A DNA stretch of 64,000 nt from Roseovarius sp. (lineage in GTDB: Bacteria > Pseudomonadota > Alphaproteobacteria > Rhodobacterales > Rhodobacteraceae), in the NCBI GenBank assembly GCA_029212365.1, contig JARGOC010000005.1, forward strand, positions 1-64,000, in the 5' to 3' direction. The notes beneath the pieces are model-generated. The model made no database searches, was not told the DNA's origin, and saw only the letters and a program-made list of their open reading frames with translations. The stretch's first letter is position 1. Every line of letters begins with the position of its first letter. A program made the position numbers and the translations under genes. Below, piece after piece: positions 1 through 7,018 of this stretch.

Positions 1-170
1 AAAGGTTGAGCAAACTCTACATCAAAGTGAGGGAAGTTTCGGGGGGCAGGTCAGAGGTGATACCGGCGTCAATTGCGAAGCTTTAGTTTTACCCCTTAGT
101 CAATGACACGACACGCTCCACCATGACGCGCTGAGGTAAACAACGGTGAACTTTCTCAGGTGCTAACTAC

Positions 171-245
171 TTATCCCCCCACAACCCCTTACCAACAAAC
201 ACCTTTCCCAACTTATCCACAGATAAAAACCCAGACTTATCAACA
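171..245 (+). promoter_or_regulatory. DnaA-box cluster (possible origin or dnaA-type control region)
   Basis: One perfect DnaA box (TTATCCACA, 213-221) lies with a one-mismatch box (TTATCAACA, 237-245) and a weaker TTATCCCCC (171-179), all on the same strand and spaced 42 and 24 nt apart, in a locally A/C-rich, gene-free stretch. Clusters of such boxes are known at chromosomal origins and in dnaA promoters. Neither dnaA nor parAB lies in the window, so which of these it is cannot be decided; a chance cluster is possible because only one box is perfect. The window edge cuts the region on the left, so further boxes may lie outside. Confidence 0.5.
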
Positions 246-429
246 GTTTAATCCCCAAGAAATGTCACCCTTCCGCAAGATTTCTCTTGCCAGACGCCCC
301 GCCAAACGCCAACCTGATCCTACCTGCAAGACGATCCTAGATCAGACGGTAGGTCGCGCTGGCCGGGGGGCCGGGGCAGGGATACGGGGCCAGTTCGCTG
401 GTTAACGACCTCGCAAACCACCTCCCTAA

Positions 430-746
430 GGATGTGTCGGAACCCATCGCTTTTCGGAGCGTTGAAGGAAGATGCAACCCGATGTGTCAGAGTGGTTGAT
501 CGCGGTTTTCGGACCAGGTCAACACGTCTTGATCTCCTTCGGGGGTGACAGACAGCTGCGTGTCTTCGGGCACAAAGCACGCCAACGCCCTTCGGGGTTA
601 AGGCAGCTGCGCCCCTTCGGGGATGCAGTGGCAGCGAGCCCTTCGGGGATCAATGCCTTGATCAGAACAACCCTTCGGGGCGGTTTTGTTCAGTGAGGCG
701 TCAGAAGAATGCAAAGACCGCGTCTGCGCACCTTTTGACGCCTTTT
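430..746 (+). ncRNA. Candidate structured RNA: array of six cUUCGg hairpins ending in a terminator
   Basis: Six short hairpins with the loop TTCG closed by C-G start their loops at 538, 565, 591, 616, 642 and 674, a spacing of 25-27 nt except the last (32). Several have outer arms: GTGTC/GGCAC around 565, CTGC/GCAG around 616, GGCA/TGCC around 642, GAACAA/TTGTTC around 674. On the plus strand the loop is the very stable UUCG tetraloop; on the minus strand it would be GAAG, so the plus strand is the likely RNA. A terminator-like hairpin closes the array at 696-746. The 5' end is unknown; 430 is a guess, since GATGTGTC recurs at 431 and 481. I know no described RNA family with this layout. The overlapping open frame has no protein-like features. 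Confidence 0.45.
696..746 (+). terminator. Factor-independent terminator after the hairpin array
   Basis: The arms AGGCGTCA (696-703) and TGACGCCT (736-743) are perfectly complementary and the second runs into TTTT (743-746). The loop of about 32 nt is long, which lowers efficiency, but its position directly after the UUCG hairpins suggests that it ends their transcript. Confidence 0.5.
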
Positions 747-798
747 CTGATTCCAGACTTTCAGAGTTTCAAGCCGGTTAACAGCCGCGTAGCGGCCC

Positions 799-933
799 GG
801 CCATTGCCAGCCCCTCCCTTGGGCTGGCGATATGTCAGATGCACGCGCGTCTTTCGTTCTGTAGATGTATTTGGCTGCCATAAAACGCTTTGGATTTTCA
901 GTCGGACCGCCACCCCAGGGGCTGGCAATGGCC
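799..933. repeat. 17-bp perfect inverted repeat with a nested competing hairpin
   Basis: The arms at 799-815 and 917-933 are perfectly complementary over 17 bp (GGCCATTGCCAGCCCCT and its complement) with 101 nt between them. The left arm also pairs locally, GCCAGCCC (806-813) with GGGCTGGC (821-828). The two pairings exclude each other, which is the geometry of an attenuator or of a small mobile inverted-repeat element. No gene begins just downstream on the plus strand; on the minus strand the esterase gene lies upstream. Confidence 0.6.
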
Positions 934-939
934 TCCAAA

Positions 940-1150
940 ATGAACAAGGCCCGCCGCAATGAAACGCCGGGCCTTGCCGTCAGAAAAATACATACCGCGT
1001 CTATGCACCTGTGGCTCAACTCCTACAGGGGCGGCGGGCCGGGATCAACCATATCTCGTGCGCATGGGCAAAGTTCACACCACAGGTGGGCAGATAGGTC
1101 ACATATTGCGTTTTCTGCGCGCTGCATTTTGTTCAAAGCAGGTGAGATTC
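940..1150 (-). ncRNA. Candidate minus-strand structured RNA or long 3' UTR of the esterase gene
   Basis: CACCTGTGG (plus strand 1006-1014) is perfectly complementary to 1080-1088, giving a 9-bp helix around about 65 nt. On the minus strand this helix is followed by a T5 tract (about 988-984) and then by a GC-rich hairpin (arms 946-953 and 968-975). The closing helix recalls that of 6S RNA, but the interior is shorter than 6S RNA normally has, so I do not name it. It starts within about 15 nt of the stop codon of the minus-strand esterase gene and could simply be its 3' UTR and terminator. Confidence 0.3.
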
Positions 1151-1160
1151 GGTACACAGC

Positions 1161-1919
1161 TCAGCGGTTCAGCCAGGCGCGCACAGCGGCCTCAAATTCG
1201 CGGGGTTTCTCGGCGTGCAGCCAATGGCCTGCCCCCGGAATTTTCAGAAACCCGGCCTGAGGGAAAAGCGCCTTGATCCGGGGGCGATCCTCGCGTTTCA
1301 CATAGTCCGAGTTTGCCCCCGACAAGAACAGGGTTGGCCCATTATATGTCCCGTCCACCTCGGGAAAGGACAGGATATGCGGCATCTGATCGGCCAAAAC
1401 ATCCAGATTTAGCCGCCACTTCTTTTCTTTTATATCAAGTGATTGCGTGAAAAAACTTGTAAGTGATGGGTCGTCAATCAGGGTTTTGAGCTGATCCTCG
1501 GCATCCGAGCGTTTGTGCACGTTGGACAGATCCACCGCGCGCATCGCTTGGATGAACTGAATTTGTGTGTGGGTATAGGCAACCGGCGCAATATCGGCAA
1601 CGATCAGCCGGTGCACCTGTTCACTATGGGCCAGCGCCAAGACCATGGCCGCCTTACCGCCCATGGAGTGCCCCAACACGTCAAACGGGCCGTCCAGCGC
1701 AGCAAGAACCTCCGACAGATCATCTGCAAGATCATGATATGTATGGGTTTCTTTCCATTCGCTAAAGCCGTGATTGCGCATGTCCACGGTGACAACCTGG
1801 CGTTCGTCTGACAGGCGTTTGGCAATCACCCCCCAATTGCGCCCCGAGCCATAAAGCCCATGAGCGATCAACAGGCCGGGTTTATCCGTGCGCATCCCAT
1901 GTTTGATCAAGTTCAACAT
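1161..1919 (-). CDS. Alpha/beta-fold hydrolase (YbfF-like esterase)
   Basis: A 252-residue cytosolic serine hydrolase. The oxyanion-hole segment HGLYGSG lies at residues 20-26, the nucleophile elbow GHSMGG at 83-88 with Ser85, and the C-terminal GHWLH motif supplies the catalytic histidine. This matches the short-chain acyl esterase YbfF group, whose members cleave small ester or thioester substrates; the physiological substrate is not predictable. The start is the first ATG, which keeps the usual short N-terminus before the first strand. It is transcribed alone towards the structured region on its 3' side and divergently from the small membrane protein at 2011. Confidence 0.85.
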   Translation of the reverse strand: MLNLIKHGMRTDKPGLLIAHGLYGSGRNWGVIAKRLSDERQVVTVDMRNHGFSEWKETHTYHDLADDLSEVLAALDGPFDVLGHSMGGKAAMVLALAHSEQVHRLIVADIAPVAYTHTQIQFIQAMRAVDLSNVHKRSDAEDQLKTLIDDPSLTSFFTQSLDIKEKKWRLNLDVLADQMPHILSFPEVDGTYNGPTLFLSGANSDYVKREDRPRIKALFPQAGFLKIPGAGHWLHAEKPREFEAAVRAWLNR

Positions 1920-2010
1920 ACAGTCATTTTTAACCGGCCAGAGGGCGAGGGACCAGCCCTATTGAGACTGCATCATTGCTGCGTTAGTCTGCCCCGCGGG
2001 GGACAGGCAA

Positions 2011-2391
2011 GTGATTGATCCACAGGACATAAATCAAAAGGCTGAGGCACTGAAAAGCGCATTGAAGGCCAAATACGGGGTGCGTGGCAAAACGCTTGCA
2101 GCGCGATTGAGCAAGGCCGGGCGGCTGTTGCCAAAGCGCGTCCACCATGAGGGTCTTGTGATAGAAGAGGCGTTGGACAAAATGCATCACCCCCGGCTGG
2201 CTGCCACGGTTGATCCCATGCGGCTCGAGGCCGCATTTTCCTATATTACCAACCACTTAGATGGTGTGAACCCCAGCGACAGGCGCAAAGGTAAGGTGTT
2301 AGCCTGGCTCGGCGGTCAGATGTTCAACCTGATTTTGGTCGCTGCCCTGCTGGTTGCCCTCATGTGGTGGCGAGGCTTGATTGGCCAATAA
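2011..2391 (+). CDS. Conserved small membrane-anchored protein, function unknown
   Basis: A 126-residue protein starting at GTG. The first about 95 residues are basic and helical, followed by one hydrophobic segment (about residues 103-120) and a short tail, so it is probably anchored in the inner membrane with the bulk in the cytoplasm. I recognise no catalytic motif. It sits between the divergent esterase gene and the convergent glyA, so no operon partner hints at a role. Codon use and the absence of a competing frame support a real gene. The stop codon abuts the A-run of the glyA terminator. Confidence 0.65.
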   Translation: MIDPQDINQKAEALKSALKAKYGVRGKTLAARLSKAGRLLPKRVHHEGLVIEEALDKMHHPRLAATVDPMRLEAAFSYITNHLDGVNPSDRRKGKVLAWLGGQMFNLILVAALLVALMWWRGLIGQ

Positions 2392-2422
2392 AAACCCCGC
2401 GCAGCTTGAGGGCTGCACGGGG
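2390..2422 (-). terminator. Terminator of glyA
   Basis: The stem CCCCG.GCAGC / GCTGC.CGGGG (2395-2422, one internal mismatch) is followed on the minus strand by a T5 run (2394-2390), as expected for the end of the glyA transcript. It lies between two convergent genes and may act weakly in the other direction too. Confidence 0.7.
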
Positions 2423-2448
2423 GGGTAATTCCTGTGACTTCAATGAAT

Positions 2449-3732
2449 TCAGAGGTCTGGATACAGCGGAAAGCGCGCGCAGAGTTCGGCCACTTCACTG
2501 CGAACCTTGGCTTCGACATCGCCATTATTTTCCGGGCCATTGGCGGCCAAACCATCAACCACTTCGACAATCCAGTCCGCGATCTGGCGGAACTCGGCCT
2601 CACCAAACCCACGGGTGGTGCCGGCCGGCGTGCCAAGGCGTATGCCACTGGTAACAGTCGGTTTTTCGGGGTCAAACGGAATGCCGTTTTTGTTGGTCGT
2701 GATATGAGCCCGGCCTAAAGCCGCGTCAGTGATGTTGCCTGTCACCTTCTTGGGGCGCAAATCCACCAGCATCACATGGGTGTCGGTTCCGCCGGTGACG
2801 ATGTCCAATCCACCTTTGATCAACTGATCCGACAGGGCCACAGCGTTGGCACGCACCTGTTGGATGTAGGTCTTGAATTCGGGGCGCAAGGCCTCACCAA
2901 AGGCCACGGCTTTGGCGGCGATCACATGCATCAGGGGGCCGCCCTGAATGCCGGGGAAGATCGCGGAATTCACTTTCTTTGCAATGGCTTCGTCATTGGT
3001 GAGGATCATGCCTCCACGTGGGCCACGCAGGGTTTTATGGGTGGTGGTGGTGGCCACATGCGCATGCGGGAATGGCGAGGGGTGCTCGTCCGCGGCAACC
3101 AGACCGGCAAAATGCGCCATGTCCACATGCAGGTATGCGCCAACGCTATCGGCAATTTCGCGCATTTTGGCAAAATCAATTACACGAGGAATAGCAGAGC
3201 CACCAGCGATCAGCATCTTGGGCTGGTGTTCGGTCGCAAGCTCCTGAATTTGATCATAGTCGATCAGATTGTCCTGCTCGCGCACACCGTATTGCACGGC
3301 GTTGAACCATTTGCCTGATTGGTTGGGGGCCGCACCGTGGGTCAGGTGACCACCCGACGCCAGATTCATGCCCAGAATGGTATCGCCCGGCTTCAGCAGC
3401 GCCTGAAACACACCCTGGTTGGCCTGAGAGCCGGAGTTGGGCTGCACATTGGCAAACCCGCAGCCAAACAACTGCTTGGCGCGATCAATGGCTAGATTCT
3501 CAGCAACATCAACATATTGGCACCCGCCATAATAGCGCCGTCCCGGATACCCTTCGGCGTATTTATTGGTCATAACAGACCCTTGCGCTTCCATGACAGC
3601 AGCCGAGACGATGTTCTCGGAGGCGATCAGCTCGATCTCGTCGCGCTGGCGGCCTAGTTCCTGGGTGATGGATGCGTAAAGTTCTGGATCGCGCGTGGCG
3701 AGGGATTCAGTGAAGAAACCGGAATCAGGCAT
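2449..3732 (-). CDS. glyA: Serine hydroxymethyltransferase
   Basis: This PLP enzyme interconverts serine and glycine with transfer of a one-carbon unit to tetrahydrofolate. The 427 residues fit the family length. The PLP lysine is Lys233 in [14 protein letters not shown], and the cofactor aspartate is in HVDMAH (Asp204). The frame extends 40 codons further upstream, but the chosen ATG has a GGAG ribosome site 9 nt before it and gives the usual N-terminus (MPDSGFF). It is divergent from nadK, with about 170 bp between the two starts. No glycine or other riboswitch is evident in that spacer; a lone TTTGCAAA sits at 3759-3766. Confidence 0.95.
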   Translation of the reverse strand: MPDSGFFTESLATRDPELYASITQELGRQRDEIELIASENIVSAAVMEAQGSVMTNKYAEGYPGRRYYGGCQYVDVAENLAIDRAKQLFGCGFANVQPNSGSQANQGVFQALLKPGDTILGMNLASGGHLTHGAAPNQSGKWFNAVQYGVREQDNLIDYDQIQELATEHQPKMLIAGGSAIPRVIDFAKMREIADSVGAYLHVDMAHFAGLVAADEHPSPFPHAHVATTTTHKTLRGPRGGMILTNDEAIAKKVNSAIFPGIQGGPLMHVIAAKAVAFGEALRPEFKTYIQQVRANAVALSDQLIKGGLDIVTGGTDTHVMLVDLRPKKVTGNITDAALGRAHITTNKNGIPFDPEKPTVTSGIRLGTPAGTTRGFGEAEFRQIADWIVEVVDGLAANGPENNGDVEAKVRSEVAELCARFPLYPDL

Positions 3733-3906
3733 GAGAAGAAGCTCCGTCGGGGTTACGTTTTGCAAATTTCCTATCGGAAACGCACGTCGCGTGGAAGCCG
3801 AATATGCGACATTTCCTCCGTATTGATCGTCACCACTGGTCAGAGGCGGCAACTTGTGCTTCGATCAGAGAGATAAGTCTCTCATTGGAAACAGGATCAC
3901 CGCCCC

Positions 3907-4668
3907 ATGGCCAAAAATATTGCCTTTGTCGCCAGTGATGAACCCATCGCACAAACCGCGCGTGATGTGTTGATTGCGCGCTTTGGTGACGTGCCCGAGG
4001 CCAAAGCAGATGTGATCGTGGCCCTGGGGGGGGATGGCTTCATGCTCGGCACGCTGCACCGCACCCAAAGCCTGAGCGTGCCAGTCTATGGGATGAACCG
4101 TGGCACGGTCGGTTTTCTGATGAATGAATACAGTGAAAGTGATCTGTTGGAACGGCTGGATGCCGCTGTGGAAGAGGTGATAAATCCGCTGTCGATGACC
4201 TCAGAAAGCGTGGATGGCACCACCCATTCTGCCCTTGCTATCAACGAAGTTTCGCTTTTGCGGGCGGGGCCACAGGCCGCCAAGTTGCGCATCACCATTG
4301 ATGGGCGCTTGCGGCTTGAGGAATTGGTCTGTGACGGGGCCCTGGTGGCCACGCCCGCTGGATCCACGGCTTACAATTATTCGGCCCATGGCCCGATCCT
4401 GCCGATTGGCTCTGATGTGCTTGCCCTAACAGCGGTTGCGCCGTTCCGGCCCCGGCGTTGGCGCGGCGCTTTGCTGCGCAAATCAGCAAAGGTGCGTTTT
4501 GATGTGATCGACCCCGATAAACGCCCGGTCAGCGCTGATGCAGACAGCCGTTGGGTGCAAAATGTCCTTTGGGTGGAAATCGAATCCTGCCCCGATGTGA
4601 CGCACCGAATTCTGTTTGATCCCGGACACGGATTGGAAGAACGGTTGATCCGCGAGCAATTCGTGTAA
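3907..4668 (+). CDS. nadK: NAD kinase
   Basis: It phosphorylates NAD to NADP with ATP or polyphosphate in the cytosol. The 253 residues include the family signature GGDG at 41-44 (VALGGDGFML), the NE.SLLR segment and the second conserved loop TPAGSTAYNYSAHGP that binds the nucleotide. The N-terminus is short, as in other alphaproteobacterial members. The gene stands alone, divergent from glyA; the about 235 bp after it to the end of prpE show no gene, only an imperfect hairpin near 4827-4855. Confidence 0.93.
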   Translation: MAKNIAFVASDEPIAQTARDVLIARFGDVPEAKADVIVALGGDGFMLGTLHRTQSLSVPVYGMNRGTVGFLMNEYSESDLLERLDAAVEEVINPLSMTSESVDGTTHSALAINEVSLLRAGPQAAKLRITIDGRLRLEELVCDGALVATPAGSTAYNYSAHGPILPIGSDVLALTAVAPFRPRRWRGALLRKSAKVRFDVIDPDKRPVSADADSRWVQNVLWVEIESCPDVTHRILFDPGHGLEERLIREQFV

Positions 4669-4904
4669 TGTGACGGCCCAGACCGGCACTGCCATATCAA
4701 GCAGAAACTCGCGTATGTTATGCGAAGACATTGCCTTGTTATTGCCTGTCCCGGAGGATCGGCCGAGGATTGTATGGGGTGCTGTTTGTGTTTCGCGCGC
4801 CCAAAATGCGCTACCCCGCCGGGCGATCGCCAGCCCTGAGGAGAGGGCCAGCGATGGTCCAAAGGATTCGCTTAACTGCGGATCAGGCCGCCAAACAGCC
4901 CGCT

Positions 4905-6797
4905 TCAGCCGCCCGCATAGCCTATTGACTGCAAGGCCGTTTTGATCTCATCCAAAATCGCCGGATCATCAATGGTCGCTGGCATCTTATAGTCTTTGCC
5001 ATCGGCAATGCTGACCATCGTTGCGCGCAGGATTTTGCCCGACCGGGTCTTGGGCAAGCGATCCACCACAATGGCCAGTTTGAATGCAGCCACCGGACCG
5101 ATTTTCTCGCGCACCAGTTGGATGACTTCCTTGACCACCTCGGCGTTATCGCGGCCTGCACCGGAATTCAGGCATAAGAACCCGACAGGCAACTGGCCCT
5201 TCAGTTGGTCCGACACGCCAATCACCGCGCATTCTGCCACGTCCGGATGGGCGGCCAGAACTTCTTCCATCCCGCCAGTGGACAGGCGGTGGCCAGCGAC
5301 ATTGATCACATCATCGGTGCGCGCCATGATATAAAGATAGCCGTCGTCATCAATCATCCCCGCGTCACCTGTTTCGTAATATCCCGGGAAAGTGTTGAGA
5401 TAGCTTTTCTTGTACCGGTCCTCCGCATTCCACAAGGTGGGCAATGTGCCGGGGGGCAAAGGCAGTTTGATCGCAATTGCGCCCAATTCATTTGCTGCCA
5501 TTGGATGGCCGGCATCATCAAGGATTTGCACGTCATACCCCGGCATAGGCACGGTGGGTGATCCGATCTTGACTGGCAGCGCTTCAATCCCGGTTGGATT
5601 GCCAACGATGGTATAGCCGGTCTCGGTCTGCCACCAGTGATCATAGACCGGCACGCCCATAACGCGCTGCGCCCATTCGATGGTATCGGGATCCGCGCGT
5701 TCACCCGCCAGATAGAGCGCTCGCAGACAGGAAATGTCGTAATCCTTGATCAGCTCGCCCTTGGGGTCTTCGCGTTTGATTGCGCGGAACGCTGTGGGGG
5801 CGGTAAAGAAACTGCGCACATTATGTTCGGAAATCACCCGCCAGAAAGTGCCCGCATCTGGGGTGCCCACCGGCTTGCCCTCAAACACAATGGTGGTGTT
5901 GCCATGGATCAGCGGCGCATAGCAAATATAGCTGTGCCCCACGACCCAACCCACATCAGAGGCCGCCCAGAACACATCGCCGGGATCAACGTTGTAGATG
6001 TTCTTCATGGTCCAGTTCATCGCCACCAGATGCCCCGCAGTCGGGCGCACTACGCCTTTGGGCGCGCCGGTGGTGCCGGATGTATACAAAATATAGGCCG
6101 GGTGGTCGCCTTCAACCGCAACACATTCAGCAGGCGCAACCCCTGCCTGAAATCCATGCCAGTCGTAGTCACGGCCATCCTCGAGTTTGGCAACTTCTTG
6201 TTCACGCTGGAAAATCACACAAAATTCGGGCTTATGTGTCGCCAGTTCAATCGCACCATCCAGCAGCGGCTTATAGTGGATCACGCGGCCCGGCTCTAAC
6301 CCGCAAGAGGCAGCGATGATCGCCTTGGGCGTGGCATCATCAATCCGTACGGCCAGTTCGTTGGCAGCAAACCCGCCAAACACCACCGAGTGGATCGCCC
6401 CCAACCGGGCGCAGGCCAGCATGGCCTCAAGCGCCTCGGGCACCATCGGCATATAGATGATGACGCGGTCGCCCTTCTCAATCCCTTTGGCGCGCAAAGC
6501 ACCGGCCAGCAGGGACACTCGGGTTTGCAATTCACCGTAGGTGATCTCATGTTTGGTGCCAGTGATCGGGCTGTCGTGGATTATGGCGATCTGTTCACCG
6601 CGCCCGGCTTCTACGTGGCGGTCAACGGCGTTATAGCAGGTGTTTACCTTGCTATCGCAGAACCATTCATACAGCGGCGCATTGTCGTCAAACAGCGCCT
6701 TTGTTGGGGCCTTAACCCAATCAATCGCCTGCGCGGCCTGCATCCAGAACGCCTCGGGGTCTTGTTTCCAGCCGTCGTAAACCTCTTGATATCCCAT
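4905..6797 (-). CDS. prpE: Propionyl-CoA synthetase (PrpE-type acyl-CoA synthetase)
   Basis: A 630-residue AMP-forming ligase that activates propionate (and probably acetate) to the CoA thioester. The ATP loop TSGTTGAPKG is at 239-248, WWQTETG is the A5 motif, and LPKTRSGKIL near the C-terminus carries the catalytic, acetylatable Lys588. Overall sequence resembles PrpE rather than Acs, for example GVVRPT after the P-loop. A GTG precedes the ATG, but a strong GGAGGAG site 7 nt before the ATG sets the start. Upstream lies a cluster of TTTGCAAA repeats (6891-7003), a motif associated with short-chain acyl-CoA regulators, so propionyl-CoA control is likely. The upstream neighbour on the same strand is the malic enzyme gene. 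Confidence 0.88.
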   Translation of the reverse strand: MGYQEVYDGWKQDPEAFWMQAAQAIDWVKAPTKALFDDNAPLYEWFCDSKVNTCYNAVDRHVEAGRGEQIAIIHDSPITGTKHEITYGELQTRVSLLAGALRAKGIEKGDRVIIYMPMVPEALEAMLACARLGAIHSVVFGGFAANELAVRIDDATPKAIIAASCGLEPGRVIHYKPLLDGAIELATHKPEFCVIFQREQEVAKLEDGRDYDWHGFQAGVAPAECVAVEGDHPAYILYTSGTTGAPKGVVRPTAGHLVAMNWTMKNIYNVDPGDVFWAASDVGWVVGHSYICYAPLIHGNTTIVFEGKPVGTPDAGTFWRVISEHNVRSFFTAPTAFRAIKREDPKGELIKDYDISCLRALYLAGERADPDTIEWAQRVMGVPVYDHWWQTETGYTIVGNPTGIEALPVKIGSPTVPMPGYDVQILDDAGHPMAANELGAIAIKLPLPPGTLPTLWNAEDRYKKSYLNTFPGYYETGDAGMIDDDGYLYIMARTDDVINVAGHRLSTGGMEEVLAAHPDVAECAVIGVSDQLKGQLPVGFLCLNSGAGRDNAEVVKEVIQLVREKIGPVAAFKLAIVVDRLPKTRSGKILRATMVSIADGKDYKMPATIDDPAILDEIKTALQSIGYAGG

Positions 6798-6890
6798 CAC
6801 GCATCTCCTCCTCTGCTTGGCAATGTGTTAGGGGCCACATGCCATTGCGGCAAGCCTGTTGGCGCTCACGCGCGACACAATGGCGCAAGA

Positions 6891-7003
6891 GTTTGCAATC
6901 CCTGCAGGCAATACCGTGCAAATTTTTGCAAATAGGCTGATTGGCGGAAAATTTCGACTATCAAACCAAATTTTTGCAAATTTGCAAATGTAGCAATGCA
7001 AAT
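6891..7003 (-). promoter_or_regulatory. TTTGCAAA repeat cluster upstream of prpE (ScfR/PccR-like operator)
   Basis: TTTGCAAA occurs exactly at 6925-6932, 6973-6980 and 6981-6988 (the last two abutting), with near copies at 6892-6899, 6915-6922 and 6995-7002. The motif is its own reverse complement. RamB/ScfR-family regulators, including PccR of propionyl-CoA metabolism in Rhodobacter, are reported to bind paired TTTGCAAA sites; as I recall, the described spacer is 4 nt, which none of the pairs here shows, so spacing differs. No ScfR gene lies in the window. Position upstream of prpE supports control by propionyl-CoA. Confidence 0.6.
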
Positions 7004-7018
7004 ACCCCTGCCACCTAC

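Noticed and set aside
472..696. 74-codon plus-strand frame over the hairpin array
   Set aside because: Its repeating RPSG/RPFG/SPSG units merely reflect the TTCGGGG hairpins; no ribosome site and no protein-like composition.
940..1150. Naming the minus-strand structure as 6S RNA
   Set aside because: The closing helix is suggestive, but the interior of about 65 nt is much shorter than in 6S RNA and no central bubble could be drawn.
3733..3906. Riboswitch upstream of glyA
   Set aside because: No glycine, tetrahydrofolate or SAM riboswitch core motif could be found in the spacer.
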